64,000 nt of DNA from positions 62,001 through 126,000 of the forward strand of contig JAPLRZ010000050.1 in NCBI GenBank assembly GCA_026398895.1, read 5' to 3'. This document shows, piece by piece, positions 18,213 to 26,626 of the stretch. Position numbers and translations under genes: made by a program. A model generated the notes under the pieces. The model did no database searches. It saw only the letters and a list, made by a program, of their open reading frames with translations, and had not been told where the DNA came from. This stretch comes from Methylococcales bacterium (GTDB lineage: Bacteria; Pseudomonadota; Gammaproteobacteria; Methylococcales; Methylomonadaceae). Position 1 is the stretch's first letter, and the number at the start of each line of letters is the position of its first letter.

Positions 18213-18913
18213 AACAAACCTGTGCGATAAAGTTCAGCCAAATAATGGGGGTCTGCGCCCAGCCAGTATCTTAACCGTAAACTCCACATCAATAATATTG
18301 CTTTATAAATGCCGTATTGTTGCCAGCGTCGCGCTGAGCTGTTGACTTTGGCAGTTAAACACACGGGCGAGCTGATTTTTTTTAACACACTGCTTAAGGC
18401 AATGTCTTCCATTAGGCTAATGTCAGGATAGCCGCCAACGGTATTAAAAGCAGTTTGACTGACAAATAACACTTGGTCGCCTGTGGCTATGCCCGTTAAA
18501 CGTGAACGCCAGTTCATCATAAAGGCAATGATTGTAAACATGACAGATTCACCGCGTAGTTGAATGTCAAAGTGTCCCCAAACTTGCTCGATGCTGATAA
18601 CTTGCTCAATTAGCGATAACGCGTGTTCGGGCAGTTCAGTATCGGCATGAAGAAATAGCAAAATATCACCTGTCGCTTGTTTCGCACCCTGATTCATTTG
18701 TCTGGCGCGTCCTTGTTCAGAGCTTAAGATTTTATCCGCGTAAGCTGCGGCTAATTCGATGGTGTTATCACGACTACCGCCATCGACTACAATAATTTCA
18801 GCATGGTCACGCAACGGCTGTAAGGCAAGCAAGCAGTGTTGAATACTGGCGGCTTCATTAAGGACGGGGATGATAATAGAAAAGGGGGTTCGTTTCACGT
18901 TCTCGCTGTTCAC
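18200..18913 (-). CDS. TIGR04283-family GT2 glycosyltransferase
   Basis: This is a 237-residue GT-A family 2 enzyme with FSIIIPVLNEAASI, EIIVVDGGSRDNTIE, the GRARQMNQGA motif and ILLFLHADTELP (acidic metal site), followed by GDQVLFVSQTAFNTVGGYPDISLMED. The C-terminal part has amphipathic segments for membrane association. It is the first gene of the three-gene operon; its end overlaps the desaturase start by 13 bp. Confidence 0.9.
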   Translation of the reverse strand: MNSENVKRTPFSIIIPVLNEAASIQHCLLALQPLRDHAEIIVVDGGSRDNTIELAAAYADKILSSEQGRARQMNQGAKQATGDILLFLHADTELPEHALSLIEQVISIEQVWGHFDIQLRGESVMFTIIAFMMNWRSRLTGIATGDQVLFVSQTAFNTVGGYPDISLMEDIALSSVLKKISSPVCLTAKVNSSARRWQQYGIYKAILLMWSLRLRYWLGADPHYLAELYRTGLLWKR

Positions 18914-18994
18914 AGTTAAGGAAATAGTCTAATAAAAGTTGGGTATTCATATATGATTGTGCATTTAACGACTTACTGTTCTAGCTTGAAACCT

Positions 18995-20002
18995 ATGAAA
19001 TTGTCGATATTACTACTATTTATTGCTCTCAGTGGCTGTATGCCCGCGCTTCATCCGATGGGGGAAAAAAATCAAGCGGCTAAAATCAGCGAGTCGGCTT
19101 TTATTACCGAAGACGGCGCGAGCTTGCCGCTACGTCATTGGCTGCCCAAAACAGAGGTAAATGCGGTACTCATTGCATTACACGGTTTTAATGATTATAG
19201 CTTTTTCTTTGCCACGCCCGCCGAGTATTTGAGTCACTTAGGAATTGCTTGTTTTGCCTATGATCAACGCGGTTTTGGTTCATCTCCTAATCGTGGTTTG
19301 TGGGCAGGTCAAGAAACCTATATCGATGATTTGCAAGTGTTGACGCGCTTGTTAAAGCAACGTTATCCTAAAATACCTGTGTATTTACTCGGTGAAAGTA
19401 TGGGAGGTGCGGTGATTATTAGTGCGATGGGGCAAGCGACTATGCCGCCTGTTGATGGTATTATTCTTGCTGCACCTGCATTGTGGGCAAGAGAGACGAT
19501 GCCGTGGTATCAAACTAGCTTGTTATGGGTAGCCGCTCACAGCGTACCTTGGATGGTGCTGACGGGTGAAGGCGTGGTAAAAGTCACGCCGTCGGATAAT
19601 ATCAAAATGCTTCGTGCTTTATGGCATGATCCTTGGGTGATTAAGGGGGCGCGAGTGGAAGCGATTTATGGGCTAACAGATTTGATGGATAGCGCATTTG
19701 ATAACGCTCGCTCGCTGCATGAAAATACCTTAATGCTGTATGGCGAAAAAGATGACATCATTCCTAAAGAGCCGACTTACGCCTTTTTACAAACCTTTCT
19801 CGCCACCGATAAAACCAACAAAACCGTGGCAATTTATCCAAACGGGCATCATTTATTATTACGCGATTTGAAAGCAGAAACCACATGGCAAGACATTGCC
19901 GCGTGGATTGGTCATCAATCCGACCAGCTACCATCGGGTGCGGATAAGCACGCTAATGAAATTTTGACCAAACTTAAGCATGATACTGAATTAATACAAT
20001 AG
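18995..20002 (+). CDS. Lipoprotein alpha/beta hydrolase, monoacylglycerol lipase-like
   Basis: The preferred start ATG 18995 gives MKLSILLLFIALSGCMP, a lipoprotein signal with lipobox LSGC; a start at 18953 would bury this. The mature part is an alpha/beta hydrolase: LHGFNDYSFFF oxyanion region, FAYDQRGFGSS, nucleophile GESMGGA, YGEKDDIIP with the acid and PNGHHLLLRD with the catalytic His. It resembles serine aminopeptidase S33/monoacylglycerol lipases. It is anchored to the inner or outer membrane, probably facing the periplasm. It is divergent from the TIGR04283 gene and precedes mlaF. Confidence 0.88.
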   Translation: MKLSILLLFIALSGCMPALHPMGEKNQAAKISESAFITEDGASLPLRHWLPKTEVNAVLIALHGFNDYSFFFATPAEYLSHLGIACFAYDQRGFGSSPNRGLWAGQETYIDDLQVLTRLLKQRYPKIPVYLLGESMGGAVIISAMGQATMPPVDGIILAAPALWARETMPWYQTSLLWVAAHSVPWMVLTGEGVVKVTPSDNIKMLRALWHDPWVIKGARVEAIYGLTDLMDSAFDNARSLHENTLMLYGEKDDIIPKEPTYAFLQTFLATDKTNKTVAIYPNGHHLLLRDLKAETTWQDIAAWIGHQSDQLPSGADKHANEILTKLKHDTELIQ

Positions 20003-20070
20003 ATTGACTGTGAGGGAGTAGTCATAGAAAATAGCCAATTCAGATTTGCAATAAATACGCCAACCACAAC

Positions 20071-20898
20071 ATGGACAATAGCGATTCCTCTCAAAACAAT
20101 TTAGTCACCGTTCGTAACTTAAGCTTTGCTCGCGGTAACAATAAAATATTTGATGATATTTCTCTGGATTTTCAGCGCGGCAAAATCACCGCTATCATGG
20201 GACCCAGTGGCACGGGTAAAACCACGCTACTAAAACTTATCGGTGGGCAGTTATTTCCTGAACAAGGCACAATAACGGTTGACGGTCAAAATGTACACCG
20301 TTTGCGCCGTGCAGAATTATATGAACTGCGTAAACGCATGGGGATGTTATTTCAAAGTGGCGCGTTACTCACTGACATGAATGTCTATGATAATGTCGCG
20401 TTTCCATTGCGTGAGCATACCCATTTGACTGAATCCATGATTCGCTCCTTGGTATTGATGAAATTACAAGCAGTCGGTTTAAGAGGCGCGAGTCAATTAA
20501 TGCCTAATGAATTGTCTGGCGGTATGGCAAGACGGGTAGCAATGGCAAGAGCGATAGCTTTAGACCCAACCATGATTTTGTATGATGAACCGTTTACAGG
20601 ACAAGACCCCATCTCAATGGGTGTGCTGGTATTGCTCATCAAAGCCTTAAATGAAGCCTTAGGTTTGACCAGCATTATCGTCTCCCATGATGTCCAAGAA
20701 ACGTCACAGATTGCCGATTACATTTATATCATTTCAAACGGCAAAGTGGTCGATCACGGCACACCTGAACAAATTGATAACTCACCGTCTGAATGGGTGC
20801 AGCAGTTCATGAAAGGTGCGGCAGACGGTCCTGTACATTTTCATTACCCAGCCAAAGATTATATCGATGATTTGTTATCCACTGGCAAAAGATATTAA
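20071..20898 (+). CDS. mlaF: Phospholipid-transport ABC ATPase MlaF
   Basis: The 275-residue ATPase has Walker A GPSGTGKTT, Q-loop LFQSGALLTDMNVYDNVAFPLREHTHL, signature LSGGMARRVAMARAIALDP and Walker B MILYDEPFTGQDP, with the H-loop SHDVQE. The Q-loop and the C-terminal extension (WVQQFMKGAADGPVHFHYP) are characteristic of MlaF, the ATPase of the Mla system that moves phospholipid between the outer and inner membranes. mlaE, mlaD, mlaC and mlaB would be expected immediately downstream; instead a palindromic repeat and an IS110 remnant follow. Confidence 0.93.
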   Translation: MDNSDSSQNNLVTVRNLSFARGNNKIFDDISLDFQRGKITAIMGPSGTGKTTLLKLIGGQLFPEQGTITVDGQNVHRLRRAELYELRKRMGMLFQSGALLTDMNVYDNVAFPLREHTHLTESMIRSLVLMKLQAVGLRGASQLMPNELSGGMARRVAMARAIALDPTMILYDEPFTGQDPISMGVLVLLIKALNEALGLTSIIVSHDVQETSQIADYIYIISNGKVVDHGTPEQIDNSPSEWVQQFMKGAADGPVHFHYPAKDYIDDLLSTGKRY

Positions 20899-20916
20899 GG
20901 TGCTTCGTAGTTTCGT

Positions 20917-20988
20917 AGGTTGGGTTGGCGATGCGTAACCCAACACTTACCATTGAGATGTTAGGTTACGCTATCGCCAACCCAACCT
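20917..20988. repeat. Palindromic miniature element of the GTTGGGTT family, copy 1
   Basis: AGGTTGGGTTGGCGAT (20917-20932) and ATCGCCAACCCAACCT (20973-20988) are a perfect 16-bp inverted repeat. Inside, GCGTAACC and GGTTACGC extend the hairpin. It lies 18 bp after mlaF. Related copies are at 23067-23180, 48955-48988 and 60537-60566. Confidence 0.9.
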
Positions 20989-21027
20989 TGTATCTCTCCA
21001 AAGCAAAGGAGAAAACGGCTATAGTGT

Positions 21028-21300
21028 TTAGCTAGCATTATAACAGAGTGCATGATCAGAGTTTGAACCCAACCTTAGATGCAAGTCTGTGAGGTAGATA
21101 AAACCCATGCACTGATTTCTTAACACTGAATGGTATCCGAGTCCTTCCTGTGGGAAAGAGACTGAATGAACAAGGGGAGTGAAAGAGACGAACACAATAG
21201 GTATATACCCATTGCCTTTCAAGATGCTGTATCTCTGAATCCCTATAGGGCTTGAATTAACTATAATTTTGAAAATATCAACACAGTGTCTTCAAGTTGA
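21028..21300 (+). ncRNA. Possible bridge-RNA region of the IS110 remnant
   Basis: This is the non-coding sequence between the mlaF-side repeat and the transposase ATG. IS110 elements are known to encode a structured bridge RNA in the non-coding end next to the transposase. Short inverted segments are visible here (for example CCCTATAGGG at 21241-21250 and TAGGTATATACCCA around 21199), but the RNA itself is inferred from family knowledge and position. Confidence 0.3.
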
Positions 21301-21770
21301 ATGGGTATAGATGTTAGCAAAGCGAACAACAATGGCTAGACAAACTGATTGAAGACCACATCAACAAACACGATAAATTAAGAGAAAACAAAGCGTTGCT
21401 GGAAAGTATCCCCGCAGTCGGCAAAGTGATAGCCACCCGAATGCTGATGGTGATTGGCAGTCGTCAGTTTGACGATGCTCACCACTGCGCGGCGTACTTA
21501 GGCTTAGTTCCCGTACAACACGACTCAGGCAGTAGCGTCAAAGGACGCGCACGACTGTCCAAAGCGGGCAACCCCGTGATTCGTGCCAAACTGTACAGGG
21601 CGGCAGTCGTAGCCATCCGCTACAACCCCGACATTAAAGCCCAATACGAACGCTTAACCAATAAAGGCAAAAGCAAAATGTCTGCCCTAGGCGCGGCGAT
21701 GCGTAAACTGGTACAGATTTGCTTCGGTGTCTTAAAACACCAGCAACCCTATCAACCACAAACGGGATGA
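21301..21770 (+). pseudogene. IS110-family transposase with internal deletion
   Basis: ATG at 21301 starts MGIDVSKA, the standard beginning of an IS110 transposase. After eight codons the sequence jumps, out of frame, to EQQWLDKLIEDHINKH (from 21324) and then LLESIPAVGKVIATRML and the rest of the C-terminal Transposase_20 domain with GLVPVQHDSGSSVKGRARLSKAGNP, whose Ser is the catalytic nucleophile. The DEDD RuvC-like domain, about 150-200 residues, is missing. The longest intact piece is 21396-21770. The element cannot encode a working transposase. Confidence 0.85.
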
Positions 21771-21814
21771 TTTTTCCGCTTGCGATTGATTTGGAGAGAT
21801 GGTATCTACGCTGC

Positions 21815-22726
21815 TTACACAATCTTCAAGGCTTTCGGTAGTGATGCAGATGATTCGGAAGACTCACCGACACTAACATCCCACTCACCTACTGATTCTT
21901 CATCGACTTTAACATCACAGGTAATTTCACTGTCGTTTGAAAGGACGTGATCAGCAATAATTTCCTTATCACCATTTACAATTCTCACTTTTTTAATGGA
22001 ACTAAGATTCTCACCTGTCATTGTGAGTTTTACTACGCCACCGTTATCCTCTTTCTTTGCTTCTTTTGGAGTCACGCTACGCAGTAACGGCAGAGGCTGT
22101 GCGTTATCTAAAGCTTGAGCTGAAACAGCTGTCGGTGATGTTCTTGAGCCGAGGTAAAAGCTTGTAACAGATGTCATTAATGTACCAAGTAGCACGAGCA
22201 ACTGTTTCGCGAAATCATTACTCTCAGTAGAATTAGGTTGTGTATAGGTAAAATTATATTTTTCTGGGCTACCTACTATTTCTTTTTTATCTATATTTAT
22301 CAAGGCTGGGTGATCTGCTATATACTTATTAATATTCTCTGATGACCAACCCGTTATAGTATGAGGCTCACCTCCATTTGATAAACTAGAATATAAAAAG
22401 ACAGCAAGGATTGAAAATATCACTACTAAAGCCAAGGCTATGACCGCGCGAATAGAGCCTTCTGGCAATCCCAACGCTTGATCTTTATTAGTTAGACCCA
22501 GACTCCAGAATGACATGGTTAAGATAGCCAGCAGGACTATCAATATTGACAGCCCAGCTATAATGAGAAGCGGCAGCTTGATAGCATCATTAAAGTCTTT
22601 TATTTCAATGATGAATCTCGATATAACATATAAAATAGCCGTTAGGATTATTACCCCGATGCCGCCGGCACCCCTTTTGTTGTACTCCTCCTCCTCCTGA
22701 GTCTTTTTAGTCTTAGCAGTCTTCAT
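21815..22726 (-). CDS. Membrane protein with C-terminal IPT/TIG-like domain, function unknown
   Basis: The 303-residue protein has a basic and acidic N-terminus, two membrane helices near residues 24-42 and 50-72, then LTNKDQALGLPEGSIRAVIALALVVIF, a conserved-looking segment leading into a third helix, a fourth helix near residue 185 (LLVLLGTLMTSVTSFYLGS), and a C-terminal Ig-like IPT/TIG domain (LRSVTPKEAKKEDNGGVVKLTMTGENLSSIKKVRI). I do not recognise a named family. It is the last gene of a minus-strand group with the peptidoglycan hydrolase and lipoprotein, though about 490 bp of repeats separate it from the hydrolase gene. Confidence 0.75.
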   Translation of the reverse strand: MKTAKTKKTQEEEEYNKRGAGGIGVIILTAILYVISRFIIEIKDFNDAIKLPLLIIAGLSILIVLLAILTMSFWSLGLTNKDQALGLPEGSIRAVIALALVVIFSILAVFLYSSLSNGGEPHTITGWSSENINKYIADHPALINIDKKEIVGSPEKYNFTYTQPNSTESNDFAKQLLVLLGTLMTSVTSFYLGSRTSPTAVSAQALDNAQPLPLLRSVTPKEAKKEDNGGVVKLTMTGENLSSIKKVRIVNGDKEIIADHVLSNDSEITCDVKVDEESVGEWDVSVGESSESSASLPKALKIV

Positions 22727-22798
22727 ATCATTAGCTCCTCTGATTTAGTATTACTTCTTAAAGTTGAAGAATATAGTTAACGCACAATAAAATGATAC

Positions 22799-22857
22799 CG
22801 TTCGCACTGAGCTTGTCGAAGTGTGAATATGGTTCGACAAGCTCACCACGAACGGGT
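22799..22857. repeat. Inverted repeat of the GTTCG-TGAGC-TTGTCGAA family
   Basis: CCGTTCGCACTGAGCTTGTCGAA pairs with TTCGACAAGCTCACCACGAACGG around a short loop. This is a widespread bacterial intergenic palindrome; a second copy is at 56350-56425. Confidence 0.85.
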
Positions 22858-23035
22858 TTTGTAATCATTTTATCTCTGTTAGCTATATACTTCACACAGT
22901 CATAATTTGAGTTTCTTACAACAAGTTCAAGGTTTGGAAATGTGAACCGCTCAAGGTGCAATAGGATGTGCCAACGATTGGAGGCGCATCATTCGCGTCA
23001 TATTTCTCGAAAACGAGCGCGTTCGTTCATCATCC

Positions 23036-23212
23036 TATGATTAACGCACCTTATCGCGTTAGATGTGTAGGTTGGGTTGGCGATAAGCCAACCCAACAAA
23101 AATGCGGTGATGAAAGGATTTGGTGTTGGCAGCGGTTCGGGGTTTTGTTGGGTTGCCAAAAAGCGGCAACCCAACCTACGCAGCTATGATTAGCGCACCT
23201 TATCGCGTTACG
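23036..23212. repeat. Compound miniature element: two GTTGGGTT hairpins between 25-bp direct repeats
   Basis: The direct repeats ATGATTAACGCACCTTATCG... (23036-23060) and ATGATTAGCGCACCTTATCG... (23188-23212) differ at one base. Between them are two perfect hairpins, GTTGGGTTGGC-GATAA-GCCAACCCAAC (23070-23096) and GTTGGGTTGCC-AAAAAGC-GGCAACCCAAC (23147-23175). It abuts the stop codon of the peptidoglycan hydrolase gene. Confidence 0.85.
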
Positions 23213-23214
23213 GG

Positions 23215-25011
23215 TTAGACCTTGCTGTTTTTAAATGCACTCAACGCCTTGTTTGCATAGTCGTTCCGCTTCTCGTAGTGTTCTACTCCCACTTTCGCCC
23301 TTTCAAATTTTTCTTGAAAGGCTTTTACAGCTTCCTCCAACCCAGTCGTTTTTTGCAAAGCTGGAATAGCTTCTTTTTCTGACGTTTCTTTAAGCTCATA
23401 TTTGAGATAACCGTAGCTTGCGTCATCTTTCTTCCAATCATCTTTGCCAGCAAACTGATTGTTTTCGCACCATTTGAAAAATGTCTTGTGACGATGCCCC
23501 GTCCATTGACACCATCCGTAACCACCTTTACCATCTGGTTGACCAATTTCACGCATATCCTTAAAGCCAGTGCATTCATGTCCAATATTGCCAAGAATGC
23601 CAGCGGCTTGAATAGCTGTGAGCGAAAAGTCAGCTATCAACAAACGCATGACTTTAGGTGCTTTCTGTTCAAATGACTCGCCTTGTACAAATGGCGACGG
23701 ATTAGGGTTAGTTGTAGTGGGTGACTGCGACCAATTCAACCAACGAAAACAAACAAGTTTATCTATTAAAAATTTTTGTTCGCATACTGCATCTGGGTTT
23801 CCTTGATTGCCACCCAACATAGTAATGTGTGTAGAATCCATTTTAATAAAAAAGCCAACATGACCAGAGTTATTTTTTGCCAGCGGCACCAGAACACAAA
23901 GCGCGCCCAATGGTGGTGGGGAATCAATAGGCTCGCCCCAGTTACGCCAATCGGCGGCTTTTTTTGATTTCAGGTTTTTCTCCACAACTATTGAATTACC
24001 CGATTGTGCCATACAAAAACTGATAAATGAGGCGCACCACGCTTCACCGTCTGCGTCTGTTTTTCTTTGCCCACCTGCTTCATCGTGGTACTCTCCAATA
24101 CGCGGGTTGCTCCCAGTACCAGCTATCTCTGTCACACCTGATTTTAATTCTTGATACGCCACAGTCAGCCAAGGTGGTTCACCGCTATTAATTGGCGAGG
24201 ATGTACCATTAGGATAAAGTTCACTCCAAATAGCTTGAGCAGCCTGCAAAATTTGCGTGTCAATGTTAGTGAGCAGCTCTTCAACCGTTGAGTCTTTTTT
24301 GTTGATAATAGCGGTTGCTTGTTTAGCTGGCAGATAATTCTTGATTGCGGGTAACGATAATTCACTGAGTTTTTTCTTTGCATCGACATCGCGTGCCTTT
24401 AATATGACATCCGCCATTTCCATGCCAAAAGCACCAGTCAAATAACGCTCAATGCGAGTTGGCAAACCCTGCCTTTTTTCCTCAAAAGCAGTAATGTTGC
24501 GTGCTGAATGATATGCCGCGACTAGGGCTTGATTTGAATAGCTGACAATGGATTCGGTTGTCAAATCTTTATCTTCCATAGACCCAAGCAATTCAGCCCA
24601 TATTGCTGGCGTGAATTGAAAAGGACCTATCGCTGCTGAACCGTCAGTAGCTCGAATATTCTGCATACCGCTTTCTATCTGTGCAACGACAGCAAGATAA
24701 TCACGATCTACGCCATAACTTTTTGCGGCAAAGCTTAATGAATCAATAAATAGCTTTTTATCAACTTGTAATAAAGGCTCATCATCCGTTTTTTCTTTCA
24801 GAAATTTTGCGAGGATGTAACCCTTTCGCGGACTGGGATCATTTGAAGCAGATAGCACTTCAACGTGCCACCACTCTTCACCATTAGCACCGCCAACTTT
24901 TCCAATGCCGTTGATAATGTGTGAGCTATGAACGTCTTCTAGCTTAGTCGAAGTCGTGGAAGCTTCAGAACGTAGACTTACAGAAATTGTGTCTTGTAAT
25001 GTTAGTTTCAT
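23215..25011 (-). CDS. Multidomain peptidoglycan hydrolase (SH3b, lytic transglycosylase-like, TIGR02594/CHAP-like, phage-tail-lysozyme-like)
   Basis: Four modules can be read in 598 residues. Residues ~1-75 look like a bacterial SH3 domain (WWHVEVLSAS; KGYILAKFL). Residues ~85-215 are lytic transglycosylase-like, with Glu113 in QIESGMQNIRA and SAAIGPFQFTPAIW. Residues ~280-425 match TIGR02594 amidase/endopeptidase-like proteins, with Cys326 (EAWCASFISFCMAQ) and His384 (SGHVGFFIK). Residues ~450-595 resemble the phage tail lysozyme domain (AAGILGNIGHECTGF, YGWCQWTGHRHKTFF). No signal peptide is visible, as for endolysins or cargo of a dedicated export device. It is one of a three-gene envelope module. 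Confidence 0.85.
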   Translation of the reverse strand: MKLTLQDTISVSLRSEASTTSTKLEDVHSSHIINGIGKVGGANGEEWWHVEVLSASNDPSPRKGYILAKFLKEKTDDEPLLQVDKKLFIDSLSFAAKSYGVDRDYLAVVAQIESGMQNIRATDGSAAIGPFQFTPAIWAELLGSMEDKDLTTESIVSYSNQALVAAYHSARNITAFEEKRQGLPTRIERYLTGAFGMEMADVILKARDVDAKKKLSELSLPAIKNYLPAKQATAIINKKDSTVEELLTNIDTQILQAAQAIWSELYPNGTSSPINSGEPPWLTVAYQELKSGVTEIAGTGSNPRIGEYHDEAGGQRKTDADGEAWCASFISFCMAQSGNSIVVEKNLKSKKAADWRNWGEPIDSPPPLGALCVLVPLAKNNSGHVGFFIKMDSTHITMLGGNQGNPDAVCEQKFLIDKLVCFRWLNWSQSPTTTNPNPSPFVQGESFEQKAPKVMRLLIADFSLTAIQAAGILGNIGHECTGFKDMREIGQPDGKGGYGWCQWTGHRHKTFFKWCENNQFAGKDDWKKDDASYGYLKYELKETSEKEAIPALQKTTGLEEAVKAFQEKFERAKVGVEHYEKRNDYANKALSAFKNSKV

Positions 25012-25051
25012 ATAGGTAACCTGTATTCTCGTTGTTTAAATGATATTAGGA

Positions 25052-26332
25052 TTAGCCGTCTGATAATGAGTCCTGCAGTTCAGGTGTTAAAACACCCGTT
25101 GGCTGTTTCTTCTGAGTTTCTTGAAACTGTTTAATTGACGGACGTAGATCATCAAGGTTTTGTGGGTTGGGAGGGACATTTTGCACACCATGACGGGTGA
25201 GTTGTGCTGCAAAAGATGTTAAGTCCGTTTTCGCACTAGGACTAACATCTTGTCCGAAGAAAAAACGCTCATAGGCATTTTGAAATCCTCGGCAGTCCTT
25301 TTTGCTTATGAGAAAGCTTATTTCAGTATCGTGGAGTTTGCCACTATCACGCTCATTACCATTAACAACATTGGTCGCGCGAAATAGCTTAATTGCTTCT
25401 TTTGTTTGCTCATCAAAATCACCGCTAGATTTTATACAAAGTGTTTGTTGAATTTGTCTAACTTCGTTTTTATCTAGCTTACATTCATTAGCTTCACAAC
25501 CTTTTGGTTGTTGATCTTTAGATGGGAGCGGGTCTGCTATAAAAGTGTCATTAGAATAATTTAGCGGCGGACCTTGTGGTGTTCCAGTATTGTTTGGAGT
25601 TGTTGGCTGTTCTACAGGTACACCACTAATAAGGGGCGAAAAAGTCACTGGTGCTTTATTTTGCGAAATCAGATCCTTGTTCACTTCAGATTCTTTTATC
25701 TGAAGCCCAGCAGATGCGGTAATTCCGACAAATGCACCTAATAAAGTACCTGCGTTATAGTATTCCTCGATGTCAATAATAGCTGCATTCAAAGGGTACT
25801 CCTCGAATGATTGCTTCATTCCATATCTAATGCGATTTGCAACTGTTTGACGTAACGCCCGCATTTGCGTGTGAATCGCGTTTTTCGCTTGATCTAAAAG
25901 GATTTCTTTATCAAATGCTTGCTTGCTACTAACTACTCCCGTGGCTATCCCAGAAAGTACCGCTGTACCAGTCATCGCACCAGCGGTGGTAAGTGCCAAC
26001 GTAGTGACCGTTGTTAAAAACGTAACTTCTCTAGTCTCTCTAAACAACTTTCTTTCAAATTCAGAAAAATTAATATCAACCCCGATCATTTCTGCCGAAA
26101 GTATTTTATTGCGGCAAGATTTCTCATTACACGCATCGATATTTTTTCGCTCAACAATCGGTCTTACTTCCTTAAGAGCCGCTTCAGTCTCTATTAAGCG
26201 ATCAGGGTAACCACTTACCGATGCGCAGCCTGAAATCATTAACGGTAAAACTAAAACAGTGACAGCCATTTTGTAGTTAATACCACTACAAAGCAGAGTC
26301 CTAGGTTTTAATGACGCACTTAATATACCCAT
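25052..26332 (-). CDS. Lipoprotein with peptidoglycan-binding-like repeats
   Basis: The protein has 426 residues as called. A lipoprotein signal lies at KMAVTVLVLPLMISGCASV (lipobox ISGC); starting at that Met would shorten it by about 20 residues. A hydrophobic, Gly/Thr/Ala-rich stretch follows near residues 100-135. The C-terminal third has two segments resembling peptidoglycan_binding_1 helices, EVRQIQQTLCIKSSGDFDEQTKEAIKLFR and SIKQFQETQKKQPTGVLTPELQDSL. It is 40 bp upstream of the peptidoglycan hydrolase gene, so anchoring or recruiting it to the wall is a reasonable inference. Confidence 0.8.
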   Translation of the reverse strand: MGILSASLKPRTLLCSGINYKMAVTVLVLPLMISGCASVSGYPDRLIETEAALKEVRPIVERKNIDACNEKSCRNKILSAEMIGVDINFSEFERKLFRETREVTFLTTVTTLALTTAGAMTGTAVLSGIATGVVSSKQAFDKEILLDQAKNAIHTQMRALRQTVANRIRYGMKQSFEEYPLNAAIIDIEEYYNAGTLLGAFVGITASAGLQIKESEVNKDLISQNKAPVTFSPLISGVPVEQPTTPNNTGTPQGPPLNYSNDTFIADPLPSKDQQPKGCEANECKLDKNEVRQIQQTLCIKSSGDFDEQTKEAIKLFRATNVVNGNERDSGKLHDTEISFLISKKDCRGFQNAYERFFFGQDVSPSAKTDLTSFAAQLTRHGVQNVPPNPQNLDDLRPSIKQFQETQKKQPTGVLTPELQDSLSDG

Positions 26333-26360
26333 AAAATAGTATCCTTATAATCAATAGATA

Positions 26361-26492
26361 AGACGTGACTAGATAAATAGCGACAAAATAACAAATACCC
26401 GTGTGGCGGTGCAACAGGCTTTGCGTGTGGCGAAAAACGCCACATCGTAGTCAGCAAAATAAGAATTTTTCTGCTTAATCAAGTACCTATTG
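26361..26492 (-). promoter_or_regulatory. Shared leader sequence, copy A
   Basis: This lies immediately upstream of the lipoprotein gene. A 72-bp core (26383-26454) is identical to 27239-27310 upstream of the lectin gene, and similarity extends on both sides. On the minus strand it reads a GTGGCG-TTTTT-CGCCAC hairpin, then ACGCAAAGCC, then a second CGCCAC that could compete for the same GTGGCG. It may be a structured 5' leader or a mobile repeat; see findings. Confidence 0.5.
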
Positions 26493-26556
26493 TAATAGGG
26501 TACAAAGGCTGGGCGGATTATACAACCCGCCCCAGACGATTTAATTTTGGCGGAAT

Positions 26557-26610
26557 GTTCAAACCCGAAGCGCGACGGGGTGAATACCCCGTCGCGCTTC
26601 GGGTTTGAAC
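26557..26610. repeat. Perfect 25-bp-arm palindrome
   Basis: GTTCAAACCCGAAGCGCGAC... pairs over 25 bp with ...GTCGCGCTTCGGGTTTGAAC around a GAAT loop. It sits just after the lectin gene stop. Related single arms (CCGTCGCGCTTC) occur in tandem at 15348-15379. Confidence 0.9.
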
Positions 26611-26626
26611 TTACAACTCCATTATC

